DNA of 64,000 nt from Branchiostoma floridae (lineage: Eukaryota; Chordata; Leptocardii; Amphioxiformes; Branchiostomatidae), in contig NC_049990.1 of assembly GCF_000003815.2 (NCBI RefSeq), positions 8,160,758-8,224,757 on the forward strand. The letters are read 5' to 3'. The position numbers and the translations under genes are program-made. Position 1 is the first letter of the stretch. Every line of letters begins with the position of its first letter. The notes beneath the pieces were generated by a model. It made no database searches and was not told the DNA's origin. It saw only the letters and a program-made list of their open reading frames with translations. Below, piece after piece: positions 1-11,500 of the stretch.

Positions 1-48
1 AGAAGCCGTGAGTTCAATTCCGCCTTGGCGCTCACCTGACATGCACCC
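1..48 (+). repeat. Possible tRNA-derived SINE fragment
   Basis: The bases around 10-20 (AGTTCAATTCC) differ at one position from the RNA polymerase III B-box consensus GGTTCRANNCC and sit inside a short GTGAG...CTCAC pairing. The left part, including any A box, lies outside the window. Nothing else supports a functional tRNA, so a SINE remnant is the most I can say. Confidence 0.25.
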
Positions 49-159
49 TACAGGAAAGAGTTGCAGTCCTTAAGCTAAGGGCACAACCCTAAACTCCGTC
101 CTAACGGCTGCAGCCCTCACCAGAAGTGTGCATGTCGGGTAAGCAACAACCGCGAAGAT

Positions 160-216
160 AATAGAACTCCCAACCTCCTGATCCAGAGGAAGGGTTGCTA
201 ACCACTTGACTATGTA
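160..216 (-). repeat. Degenerate tRNA-like sequence (SINE remnant)
   Basis: On the minus strand this begins with an A-box-like TAGTCAAGTGG and carries a decayed B box about 40 bases on (GGGAGTTCTATT). The spacing suits a tRNA-derived promoter, but the arms do not pair well enough for a working tRNA. Probably an old SINE copy. Confidence 0.25.
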
Positions 217-580
217 TATTATGCTACTTGAACTCCTTATGATGAGAAATGGCAAAATTGAGACTCGATGCTACAGACAGATTTGCATATATTTTTAGAT
301 GCCACAACAACCATAGTGCAAAGATAAGGCAAATATATCAAAGACTGCTTTGCTATTAGAAAGAAAAATGAAAATCATGATTAGCCCAACTCAATTGTAA
401 CACTACTGGTATATCAAAGACTTGTATTAGCCCTTCTTGTTATGTTAATTAGGATGTTAAGTCTTATTGTATAGACCTATTTTGTACTTTGTGTAATAGT
501 CGTTGCCATACATTGTACCATGTACAAATGTCGAGCAATAAAGTTCATCATCATCATTGTTGCACATCAGATATACTCAC

Positions 581-2413
581 CTGCTGGCCTTGTCCACTTT
601 CTTCATCTCCTTCCTCCTCTGCACTATGGAGGCCAACACATCACCCTGTGCCTTTTACAAGGAGAAAGGAAAAAATTAGCCTGATTGAATCTCGCTTATA
701 GCAGCCCGCCCAACATTGGCCGGCCAGTTACAGCCCTGGACAGCAGAGTTTGTGTTACACAGACTAGGAAAAAATGTACGAATAGCAAACATCATAGTTG
801 AGGACTAATGCCTTAAGTAGAGTAGAATTATGTCTTTTAAATGGGCTGTAAGCAATGGAAATAGTCATTTTTGGCCAACAATCATTTTTTGTAACTCATT
901 GTCTCTTCATTTCTCTTTGGGAAAGAAATAATAACTGTTTAGTAGCAACTTTGTCACCACCATACAAGACCAACCTGATGTATATTTTGAACTTCTTTTA
1001 CTGTTTTTTTATTTTTATATTTGGAAAATCATTCTACTTTCATGGACAACATTACTCTTTGTAACAGCCTGATGATGCCATACACCACAGTCACCCATGT
1101 AAGACAAAATCAGCATGATAAAGTAAAGGTTCCGTTACCTCGCTGCCTTTCTTAATCGGCACAATGCTGGCAAGCTTCTCATGTGGCTTCAAGGAGATGT
1201 AGTCGCTCATGCTGGGCACGTGGTTCAGAGACAGCCGCCTCTGGCCAGGGGATGATCGCAGCTCGGTGGTCTTATCGAGAAACTCCTTCGCATCATAGTA
1301 CACATCCTCGATGACCTCATCCGAGGCATCGTAGAACAACTCCTTCTCAACTGTCTTCACATTGGTCTGCTCAGCAGGGCTTGGCTGGAGAATGATTACA
1401 TTAATGCTTAAAATCAGCACCTCATGAAAGAAAACATAATACCTGTGTAACTGGGTAAAATTTCTTCTGGACAACTAAAGAACCAATCTAAAGTAAAACT
1501 TGGAATGTATATTGCAAGTAAGGCTGGTAAATATTCCAGTCCTCCTTGAGCATACTGTCTAGTGCTAAATGTACCTTGATTCAAATAAAAGCCTATTAGT
1601 AACAGTTCACATTATCAAGATTTACAAGAACATAAAGTGACATACCTCTAGCCTAGTACAATCTGCCGAAGTGACCGCTGGCTCAATACTTTCGTTCACT
1701 CCGTGGTTTGACTAAGCAAGCAAAAGTATTGAGCCAGCGGTCCCTATGGAGGATGGTACTCAGGCTAGCATACTTTGTAAATTGTGCAACGTTAGGCAGC
1801 AAGTTAGGGTTGGGTTGGTAAATCTTACTGTTTAATGCTGCTGTCTGTTTCTAAGCTACAATCAATATTATAATCAGACCAACACAATGAGAAGTAGCTA
1901 CCTTGGCCTTCCCATCTTTAGTCCTATCTCCAGCTCCACTCATCAGCTCCACTGACTGTGCCACCAGGGGCACCCTCTTCCAGAACCTCTGCATAAAGAA
2001 CAAAATAGTATTTAAAATCCATAAAGACAATAATGCACTCATCTATCATACATAAAAATGTCATACATAAATGTCGTCTATGAAATTATAAATGTAAGAT
2101 CAAACATAATTCTGAATAAAGTTTCAAACGTCAAAATGTCATACAAAATATCATCAATTAAAGATCAAACATAATTTTGAATAAATTTTCAAATACAAAT
2201 TATGCAAGATACTGGTATGCTAAATATTGATTGATATTCCAGAAGATATAAAATGCTACAGATTCTTAAGAAACTTTGAAGTAAACTTACGGAGAAACTG
2301 ATGCCCTTCCTCCACTGCTCGCTGTACCCAGCCGGTCGAGAGGCGGGGACGCGGGGCAAGCTCGAGCGTCCGGCCTCTGACTGGGCCTTCCTCATTTTGC
2401 TGACTGTATCCAT
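581..2413 (-). CDS. Uncharacterised protein, 5' part (3' exons beyond left edge)
   Basis: Four coding exons join in phase on the minus strand: 2291-2413, 1902-1988, 1139-1384 and 581-651, all with GT-AG borders; the last ends in phase 2, so the gene continues past the window. The start is the first ATG after a good acceptor (TTGTAG, exon from 2428), giving Met-Asp-Thr-Val-Ser-Lys and a 15-base 5' leader in that exon. The first 70 residues are basic. The third exon is acidic and contains two related segments, FYDASDEV and YYDAKEFLD, then SLNHVPSMSDYISLKPHEKL. The fourth is Arg/Lys rich (LASIVQRRKEMKKVDKAS). There is no signal peptide or membrane segment. I do not recognise the family. The gene points away from IWS1, with about 6 kb and a 4 kb transposon-like element between the two starts. 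Confidence 0.6.
1648..1768. mobile_element. MITE-like inverted-repeat element in an intron
   Basis: The two ends are inverted copies of about 46 bases: CTAGCCT...GACCGCTGGCTCAATACTTT on the left and its complement on the right, with a short loop. CATAC occurs on both sides (1641-1645 and 1769-1773) and may be the target duplication, although two bases separate it from the left end. It lies between two exons of the unrecognised minus-strand gene. No coding capacity; superfamily not determined. Confidence 0.6.
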
Positions 2414-2547
2414 GGTTCAATGAATCAACTACAACGAAATAGAAAAAATTTGATCACAAGAATACAAGGGCATACAGCTACGGACAGATAAAAAAAGGGG
2501 TTATAAAAAGGCAAGATGTTTCTCTAAATAGTACAAACTACAAATTA

Positions 2548-2758
2548 CTGTAAATGCAGAAACTTTCGCGGTGGTTTCATGTTCGCGGTTTTTGTGGTGG
2601 CCGCTTCACCACGAACTTGAAACCACCATGGACATTTTTCCATGGCAATATGAGACTACAGTGCATGGTTCAAACTTAAAACCATGCGAAAACTTCGGAA
2701 AAGTCCTTTTTCCGGCTACCGCAAAATTAAATCCCTGCAAACTTAAATGCATTTACTG
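2548..2758. mobile_element. TA-flanked MITE (mariner-like)
   Basis: The ends are CTGTAAATGCA and TGCATTTACTG, inverted with one mismatch, and TA stands on both sides (2546-2547 and 2759-2760), as expected for Tc1/mariner-type insertion. The 211-bp interior has further short inverted pairs (GAAACCACC/GGTGGTTTC, CCATGG) but no reading frame. Confidence 0.5.
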
Positions 2759-2814
2759 TACTTGACAGGAACTGCAGAAATCAAAGCTTAAATAGGTAAA
2801 CATCTGATTAAAGA

Positions 2815-2890
2815 ATCAGTGTAATAGCTCAATTGGTAACAGTGATCACCGTAGGATTTTGGGTTCACAGGTTCAACCCAAGCCAGGTCT
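2815..2890 (+). repeat. tRNA-derived SINE head
   Basis: TAGCTCAATTGG at about 2825-2836 fits the polymerase III A-box consensus exactly. GGTTCAACCCA about 33 bases later fits the B box at 10 of 11 positions. The spacing is that of a tRNA gene, but the acceptor and anticodon stems are not intact and no CCA-ready end follows, so a tRNA-derived SINE is more likely than a tRNA gene. Confidence 0.5.
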
Positions 2891-3192
2891 TTTAAAATCT
2901 TTATTAACCAAACGTTAACATCGTTATCTTTAGCATCCATTCTTTATCAACTTCTAAAATATTGAACCTTAGGAAGTAATGAAAGTCTTATATCTGCACC
3001 ATCACAGGATTACACTGTAGGGTTAGGGTTGATCACATGATGAATTTATCAAAGAAACATCCAGGCAAAATGGCCAAAAAATCGTCTTGACTGGAACATC
3101 CAGTCATTATAACACACACAAAAATATTTTTATGGATACAAGTGTCCTATCGATACTGCCAAAGAATTGTTATTGAGAGAAACATCCTGTCA

Positions 3193-6100
3193 CACAGTGC
3201 ACGGGGATATCGGTAATTATCTGAACCGTATCGGAAATACATCGTCTCTAATAACTGGAAATGTATCGGAAAACTGCACGTATTGTCACCATAGTTTGTG
3301 TTCATGTGGAACTGCGTCGGAACTGTGTCGGCCACTTAACGTTTTCCGATACAGAAACGATGACCTTCCGATGGGAAAAAAATTTCCAACATAAATCCGA
3401 TGGTTTTCCACGAAATTTATCGGAATCACATCGGTTTCTTTTTCCCACAGATTTCCGATGGCGGTCGCCAAGGCAACAAGTAACAGACATGGCAGATGGG
3501 ATTTTCCCGCTTGGATGTGGCCATGGCAACGCCGCTGAGTGACGTGTAGCCCCTTTATTGGTTACCATGGCTACTGAATGATTGACATCCGAAGCAACAA
3601 CGTGATCCGTTCCATTATATAGCGTGGAGTGGCGTATCCACATTTCTACGTGCTAAATGTTATAGAATGAAAGCAGAGTTTGTTTTCTCAGCGGTAGCGT
3701 TAAGAATATGAATAAATAAAAAAAAGGGAAACTTCAGACGATCACTTTGAAACCAGAAAGTGTGGGTTCGAGCCCTTGGTGCGACATTATTTTGAAGGGC
3801 AAAATATATTGTTACCATTTTGTTGGGGTAGAAAAACAAAACGAATTCCGAAGTCCCAACTTCCTTTGGAAAAACTTGCCGAAACGGAATCAAGTCCAAA
3901 GTGTGAAACTTGCCTACCGGCATCACGCTGGGATAGCCGGGAAATAAGTATATATGTAGACCCTTGGACCAAACCAGGCAAGCTCGAAAGCTCCCTGAGA
4001 TCAAGGAGGTTGATGATGATTGACAGGGTGGGCCCGAAGGCTCTTCCCCTAGCATCTTACAGGCGATGATGTGTCAAGATTCCAACCACCCACAGGGCAG
4101 ACATCACGCTTCGGCTTTACTTCATCAGCGTGAATGCCTGCTGACGCTGTGCGCCAGATGTTCCTAAATGTCGGCATCTTGAAAAGTGCCGCCCTGATAG
4201 TAGATGTAAATATAATTCATGCAGAAAGTTGTCTATGCTTGCATACTTCAGAATGTGGTTCTTAAAGTGGCCAAATTATATCTTTTTCACAAAGCTGTAC
4301 ATAAAGAAACTGATTTTAGTGATTTGGACAAGAACAATTGCGTATATTTCATCGTGCGCCAAACCCGTTCACAAAACATGTTTATTATCAGAGCAATTCA
4401 ATAAATAAAAACATTTCATAAATTATGTTAATGAGGTCCCGAGCACAAGTGAGTGTGAACACCACTCATGTATATAGTTGTCTACGCTTGCGTACTTTGT
4501 ATGTGGTTATTGAAATAAAAACATTACATCTTTTTCACAAAACTGTATAAAAAGAAACTGATTTAAGTGATTTTGACAATAACAATTGCGTATATTTCAT
4601 CGTATGCCAAACCCGTTCACAAAACCTGTTTATTATCAGAGTAATTCAATAAATAAAAACATTTCATAAATTATGTTAATGAGGTCCCGAGCACAAGTGA
4701 GTGTGAACACCACTCATGCATATAGTTGTCTACGCTTGCGTACGTTGTATGTGGTTATTGAAATAAAAACATTACATCTTTTTCACAAAACTGTATAAAA
4801 AGAAACTGATTTAAGTGATTTTGACAATAACAATTGCGTATATTTCATCGTACGCCAAACCCGTTCACAAAACCTGTTTATTATCAGAGTAATTCAATAA
4901 ATAAAAACATTTCATAAATTATGTTAATAAGGTCCAGTTTATGAGCGTTTTCTCTTGCCGAGCCGTCAACCCAGTTGCTTATCATAGATAGACGGACAGA
5001 AAATGAATACCGTACTTTCTCGATTAAAGTACCTTTGTTTGGGAAATAAAAATCGTTTCTGACTGATCTGTAATGGACCTCCTGCCTTCAACTTGTTAAA
5101 ATAAATAAATCAGACAACAGTTCAGCCTTCGTTTCTTGCATGAATATTTTGGCACCGCTTACGCTAGTTAATGTCTTGTCACTGTCCACGGGCGCGGCTG
5201 GTGGACAAACAAATTCATTTGTGCATGAGCTAGTCCCTCTTTGAGATTTGTCTCGGTGTTTGGTTGCCACAAATTTTCGTTTTACCGGTTCTACATTTGG
5301 TTACCGGTTCTGCAAGTCTCTCTTTTAGTCTTATAGAAAACAACACGTCTTTTGTGAGTTATGTTTCGGAGTTCGCCACGAAACGCCTGTGACAGAACCT
5401 CGTTTATACGTGACAAGTATCAGGTTATTTTTGCTGTCAGTTTTCGCTGATTGGCTGTCAAAAATGATTGAATTTGCGTTAGGCAAAGTTTCAGACAGTC
5501 CGGCGCCGGCGGCACGATCTTCAAAAGGCCAAGATCTGTCAATCAAGACTACGCACCGTGGGAAAGTGTTCATTTGTAGTGGCCATCTCGGAGCTGCTGT
5601 TTGCTGATATAGCATCAAATCTCATAATATATAGTTCAGTTTTATCCAGATCCCAGACGATCCTCGCTATTTTTGTTACAGCGCTCAAATTTCAATCAAA
5701 TATCTGGCTATATCAATTGCAATTTGAAGAGTTGTACTCACAGAAAAAATGTGCCGCTAACATGCGTGTTTGTTTACACTTGAGGTACGTGCGGGTCCAA
5801 CCTTTAGCTTGCGTTGTTCTTTATATCTTACCGTATTTTTCTGTGTTCCGTTTATACATATCAAAATGCTGACACAGTTTTTGTAACATCGGATTTTATT
5901 GCTAACTTTTTGCACTGCTTTACAACCATATCTTTATGTGGGTAAATAACTCCAACTAAGTAAGTCACAGTTCTGTGAGCTGTTGTTAATCGCACGGCCG
6001 CGGTGACCGCGGCAAGAATTTATGTACATGTACAACGTATCTCTTGCGGAAACCTTGTGGCGTCTTCCATACAATTTCTGCGGATGATTTCGGGACGTCC

Positions 6101-7222
6101 AGAAAGTTTTGTAACGTTACGTATCCTAACTTCTGTGGAAGATTGCACGACGTACTAGTATTGCGGAAGATTATGGGACGGTCTGCTAGCGGAAGAACCG
6201 GAACGTCTGCAGAAACTTGAAGCGCATTTCGTGGCCGTTACTGATGACACATATACGATTGTATTCTTTTATAAAAGGACTTATGTCATCCTCTTGCGTC
6301 AAAATATCTTCATGGACTTCATGGACCCATTTCGACGCACAGTATTTTAAACTACGGTGATTCTGAAAAATTGTTCCGATAGTGCACGTGGTTGTCTGGT
6401 TGATCCTTTGATCTGTCTTGTACTATTACGGTCCGCCAAATGCTTGACTTTGTTTTTTTTATCAAGTGATAATATCCATATCTTGTTAATAAATCTGTGT
6501 AAACTGTCTTTGGCTGAGTTCATGTTAACTTCGAAACGTGTTAGTTCCAGGATTAGTGTTAGTATTAGAGATTTAGTGTTTAAGAGACAAAACGAACTTT
6601 TGAGAAAAACAGTGAAACAAATGAACACGAAATCAAACTCAACGGGAACAAAACGGATAAATCAATAGACAATTTAAGATAAATCGGTTCTTCCGTGACA
6701 GCACATCTCCATCCTCAAACTTTGACGGTATTGACGAACCTGAAGAACGGGAATACACGACATTAGTCATGATCAACATAATGCACTGGTCAACTAGCCA
6801 CCGAAAGTGACAGTGGTTAAAAAAGCGGGCACCGTAAAATTATTAATTTCCCTGGTTAAAAAGAAATGTAACGTTAAAAGAAATATGTATGGTAATCAAC
6901 AAAACAGTATCAACTCTGTAGCTCGTTTACTGATATCGAGATATTCCTACATTATCCTGTTAATCGGGGCCTGACGCCTATCATGACCTCAAGTGACCTC
7001 CAGTCGGTGCGTGAAAACCGACACATTTCCGACATCTATCGGGCACGTATCGGAAGGCTGACGGGATCCGCGGGAAAACAATGGGCGGGCGCCATTGATT
7101 TGGCCTGATTTCTGGATTTCTGTCGGATCCAACGTCGGAAAATCTGTATGTGAAAATCCGACACAAATCTTGCATAATTACGTTACCAACCCGTTAACAA
7201 CCCGACTTCCCCGTGCACTGTG
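3193..7222. mobile_element. 4.03 kb CACTA/EnSpm-like non-autonomous DNA transposon
   Basis: The element begins CACAGTGCACGGGGA and ends with the exact complement TCCCCGTGCACTGTG. It is flanked by a perfect 3-bp duplication TCA (3190-3192 and 7223-7225). Both ends are crowded with short subterminal repeats of the type ATCGGAA/TTCCGAT in either orientation (about 3200-3470 and 6995-7170). A CAC terminus, 3-bp duplication and subterminal repeats are the known hallmarks of CACTA (EnSpm/CMC) elements. No transposase-like frame is present inside, so it would depend on another copy. The interior holds a B-box-like tRNA remnant near 3765 and a 248-bp tandem repeat. It fills most of the space between the two divergently transcribed genes. 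Confidence 0.6.
4228..4935 (+). repeat. 248-bp tandem repeat, nearly three copies
   Basis: Copies begin with GTTGTCTAYGCTTGC at 4228, 4477 and 4725, a period of 248-249 bases. Copies two and three are nearly identical; the first is more diverged. Each contains TTTCACAAARCTGTA, CGTATATTTCATCGT and AATAAATAAAAACATTTC, and the first two end in GAGGTCCCGAGCAC. The array lies inside the CACTA-like element. No reading frame runs through it. Confidence 0.85.
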
Positions 7223-7225
7223 TCA

Positions 7226-8340
7226 TCAGCCTCGCCGATAGAAAACAGAGTCACGCCCCCCTCCCCACACAGCTCCTAACAGAGTCGTCCTTGTTTCTAC
7301 ATCGTGTACTAGAAACATTTTCCCTCAGCTCCGGTACTGCGTAGCATCTCTCCACGTGTTGCCAGGGTGTTATCATGAGGGACATCATCTCCTTGTGGTT
7401 TTCAGGGCAATCTCTTCGAGGTGGCGAGCCAGTTTTCCCCCCGAAAACGTCCTGAACTTTCCCACTGCACAGCGCGTGTTGAGTTCTAACCCGTGACCCC
7501 TGTCCTTGGGTACTTTGGACTGTTACATTTTAGAGAGGGAGGCAAAATTTAGACGTCCACCTCAGAATTTACCGTTTCGGTACTTTCTTTCATTCATACA
7601 TATTTCTTTGGTTCCAAAAGTTTTATCTAATTCCGTAAATTTAAGTTTTTTACTCTACTCTTAGGTTGAAAGTAGGCCTCGCTCACTGTTTAGCTACGTT
7701 CACCCCTCTCTTACTAAGTTGTGATCAACAAACATTACGTTAACTTCTAACGTTACTCACTAACTTAAAAGTCGTGTTTAGTTTCTTATAACAATCAAGA
7801 CTGCAATCTTTGGAGCCGCCGTCTCCTACTACAGGTCTGAGACGTCAAGTTCATCTTGCCCCAATGTTGCTAGCCTTTGTGACATCGGAAACTTTTCAAG
7901 AGCGGCTCAGTGGAGGGTTTCAGTAACATCACCCGAACCAAAAATAAATTTAAAGTTCAAGATAACGTCAAATGTTGAGCAAGAACAATGTGACAAGAAG
8001 TCTACTTTGTTTAGTCAATTTCACCGAAGTTTCAATAACTTGAGTGAGTTTGGAAAGTTACGTCAAGGACTGAAAGGACCTCCTTGGTTACGACGACGAC
8101 TTCGAGAAACATCATTTTCATGACAACAGTCACTGATTTTTGCGGCTGGATACAACGTCTAGTCTATCGTACGGAAAGTAACTTCTCATTGACGAAATCC
8201 TACCTTCAAATCAGTCGGAAGACGTAGTTAAACCTCGAAAATTTGCCTCACCAAGGAAAGCGCGAAAAAACACGACGTTTCGGTAAGTACCGTTCGAAGT
8301 AGAATGCACTGGGGACATTGTGACGTTTTTGCATTGTTGC
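7226..8340. other. Gene-free stretch upstream of IWS1
   Basis: I see no exon, RNA gene or clear repeat here. It is the 5' flank of IWS1 between the transposon-like element and the probable promoter. Confidence 0.4.
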
Positions 8341-8350
8341 GGGAATGTCG

Positions 8351-8486
8351 ACGCATGCGCTGATACCCAAAACAGGTGTCACAATGCATGAGTCATAAGA
8401 ACTCAGACAAGCGCCGCCTGGCGAGATTTTGTAAAAATACAGTTATAACCACACATGCGCAGTTTGAATTCTGGCCGCCATCTTGG
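8351..8486 (+). promoter_or_regulatory. Probable IWS1 promoter with NRF1-like and YY1-like sites
   Basis: GCCGCCATCTTGG at 8474-8486 matches the YY1 consensus (CCGCCATNTTG) perfectly and lies 104 bases before the start codon. ACGCATGCGC at 8351-8360 and CATGCGCAG near 8454-8462 resemble NRF1 half sites or palindromes. YY1 near the transcription start and NRF1 upstream are common in TATA-less housekeeping promoters, which fits a general elongation factor. The transcription start itself cannot be read from sequence. Confidence 0.45.
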
Positions 8487-8589
8487 TTTTGTAAACTCAA
8501 AAGTGAAAACCCAGAGCGCATTTTTTTCGTACATCTGCGAACGTCGCTATTTCTGGCGCTTCTCCTGACTTCAGCGCCCTCTAACTGGG

Positions 8590-11500
8590 ATGGAAGCTGA
8601 GTTTGACTCGGATGAGAACCAGAGTAAGTGGACATAGCTCAGTTAAGGTCTTGGTTTGAACTCCTAACTCACGATAACTTGATGAGCATGGCATGGCGAC
8701 AACAAAAACAGAGGTGCTGCGTCTTTTTTCGATCACGTTCGTTTACCTGATGCACGTGATGGTTATGCCGGAATAGAGCTTCTGACAAACGTTTTCCTTA
8801 TCTACATAAGATATCATTACATTTCCAACACCCCATGTACACAATTTATGTACCAAAAATAAGCCGTAATATATGATTTTGTAAGATTTTGTTCAGTTTT
8901 ATCATGTTCCTCATCATACCGTAAAAACTCAACGTTTTCTGCAAGTCTGGAATACTGCTGTAGACTACTAGTATCTAACAGATACAGTCTACATGTCACA
9001 GGGCCTATGAGACAAGTGTGCCCGTGTGAGATATTTTTACTTAAGCAAATCTTTCATTATTGTGCACCAACGCCACTAAGTCTCAGTATCTAAAATGTAA
9101 ATACAAAATTATACCAAGGAAGTATAACCTTCTTGATAAATCATTCAGATGTGTACTTTTTTACTACCAGGTGGCAATGAGGGTCCCGGATCTCCAGAGG
9201 CCATGAGTGGTGCGGAGTCAGATGCAGAGGTCAGTGAGCAGCCATAGATTTTATGTAAAATATCATATAACGCTAGTTAACCTTTATTCGTTGCGTTTTT
9301 CATCAAGAGTCAGCTTATTAAATCTGGCAGAAGAAGAAAGCATGATTTCTGTCTTTAACGTGGTGATATTGTTGTTTACCTTTGTCATTCAACCCATCCA
9401 CGATATCATTTCTCTCCTGCCATGCTAATATGAAAATATTTCAATTTGAAAACACCGTCGCGTTGCATTAAAAACTACCATGCTCTCGGAGGGCATGACA
9501 TTTATTCGTTCTGACGAAACTCGAAGCTAAATATTGTTCTTTTCTTGACATGAATGGAGTGCTCTAGCTTACAAACATATTCAGGCAACAAAAAAAATCC
9601 CGGAACTCTTAACAGCAAAATTTGACGGAAATGTCACCTTCTACACGTTTTTAAATCAACAAATAAGACAAAATAATGTTTATTACAACCCTTTGCCGTC
9701 TGATGTTCTGGGACAGAGAATGCGCGCACAGATTTCTGGGGAGAAACATGGCGACGTTCGATCTACGCCACAAGTGCGGGATGTGCGGGACAACAAAAAG
9801 ACGGTTTTCGACAATTGATCACACTTTGAGTCCAGTTGCTGATTAGCAAAGCACACTTTACTGGGTTGACTTGTGCATGATGATTATGAACTGGAAGTGG
9901 ATGTGATAGATCTCTACAATTCCAGCTAACAACGCCATGACGCAATCCTCCCATGGCGCCGTCTGGCTATTACAATAAGGGACGGTACGTTTTTGACCTC
10001 GATGTGTTCGAATGCGTGGTCATCGGAGCCTTTTCAGGAATCTTCTGAACACTTAAGTCTCTCGGTTATACATTCCTGTGATTATTACTGATGTTGCATT
10101 TACTGTATCTCCGTGAACGAATTAAGGTAACAGAACGAATAAAGGTTAACTAGCGTTAGTTCATCTGTTTTTATCAAATTTATTTATTGGTTTTGCAGTT
10201 CAGCACGCACAGCTATTGCTGCCCAACAAGCCTGTGGCTACAAAAGTGCTAGCCCTACTGACAGAGACAATGAGCTATTGACACTACAAATGGAATTTGA
10301 TATGGTCAGACTAACAATCAACAACAATGATTTCAAACCGTTTTTAACCTCCTAAAGTACAAACACGTTTGATCCCAAATGTAATTTGTTAGTCACTCAT
10401 GTAGAAGATAGATACACTGATAGCCTGGGTGTAAAGGCCATCATAGTCAGTTTACCAGAACCGCTATCCCCCCCCCTAAATTAACATAAATAGGCTGAAT
10501 AGCCGTCTTTCACTTTTACTTTTAGGATTATCAATATCGTGACTCAGTCATACAAACAGTTGCTGGGAACTTTGGGCAAATTTTTTGTATGAACCACTGG
10601 TATGAACCACCCAGGTAAGCTGACCTGGTGCTCTACGGTGATAATGAATATGATACTATTTGAAAGGAAATCACACACGGTTTCTATTGATATATAATAC
10701 ATTGAATTTAATGCAGAAACAACAGAAATATGATCTATCAAAGTTGATATTCCAAACTTTTTGTGCTGAGTTTATGTAATGTTTGCAGTCATTTGACGTG
10801 TACTACCAGACTACTCTGAGTCTGACAAATGGTATTAATTCTCTCCATGTGTCTAACTCTTGTAGGACGGGGAGCTCCAGTCCGAGCCCGAGGAGGCAGG
10901 TGAACAGCTGTCGCCACCCGCCAGCCCCGAGACCCCACCTGGGAGCCCCCCGTCCCCCGCTGAGTCCGGTGGGGGTGGCCCGGAGTCCCCTCCCCAGTCC
11001 CCCATGTCTCCGCCCCAGTCTCCTCCCGACAGTCCTGTCTCGCCTGCTGGGAGCCCCATCTCCGCTGAAAGCGCACCTGGCAGTCCCCAGTCACCTGCAG
11101 GCAGCTATCAGTCAGGTGGAGGCAGTCCGCAGTCAGGTGGGAGCGCCCCGGGTTCACCTGGATCCGTCCCCTCCCCACCAGCAAGTCCCATGTCTCCAGG
11201 TAGCCCCCAGTCACCAGAAGACCCACCGTCGCCCGCAAGTCCCCAGTCACCTGCAGGCAGTCCACAGTCACCTGCAAGCCCAGAGTCACCGGCAGGTAGC
11301 CCGCAATCACCCGCTAGTCCGCAGTCACCTCCTGCTAGCCCCCAGTCTCCTGCAAGCCCTCAGTCTCCGATTGGAAGTCCCCAATCACCTGCAAGTCCCC
11401 AATCACCTGCAGGTAGTCCACAATCCCCTGCAGGTAGTCCACAATCACCTGCAAGTCCACAATCACCTGTGGGGAGTCCACAGTCACCTGCTGATCCTCA

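Noticed and set aside
3147-3643. Overlapping open frames on both strands near 3150-3640
   Set aside because: They arise from the subterminal repeats of the CACTA-like element, which are poor in stop codons.
3739-3790. tRNA gene suggested by a perfect B box (GGTTCGAGCCC) near 3765
   Set aside because: No matching A box or foldable cloverleaf; treated as a tRNA-derived remnant inside the transposon.
10200-10355. Possible coding segment after TTTTGCAG at 10199
   Set aside because: Frames of 28 to about 50 codons follow the acceptor, but none has a recognisable family or a matching donor, and IWS1 phases do not need it.
10789-11310. 173-codon antisense frame opposite IWS1 exon 3
   Set aside because: Same minisatellite read on the other strand; no splice or start context.
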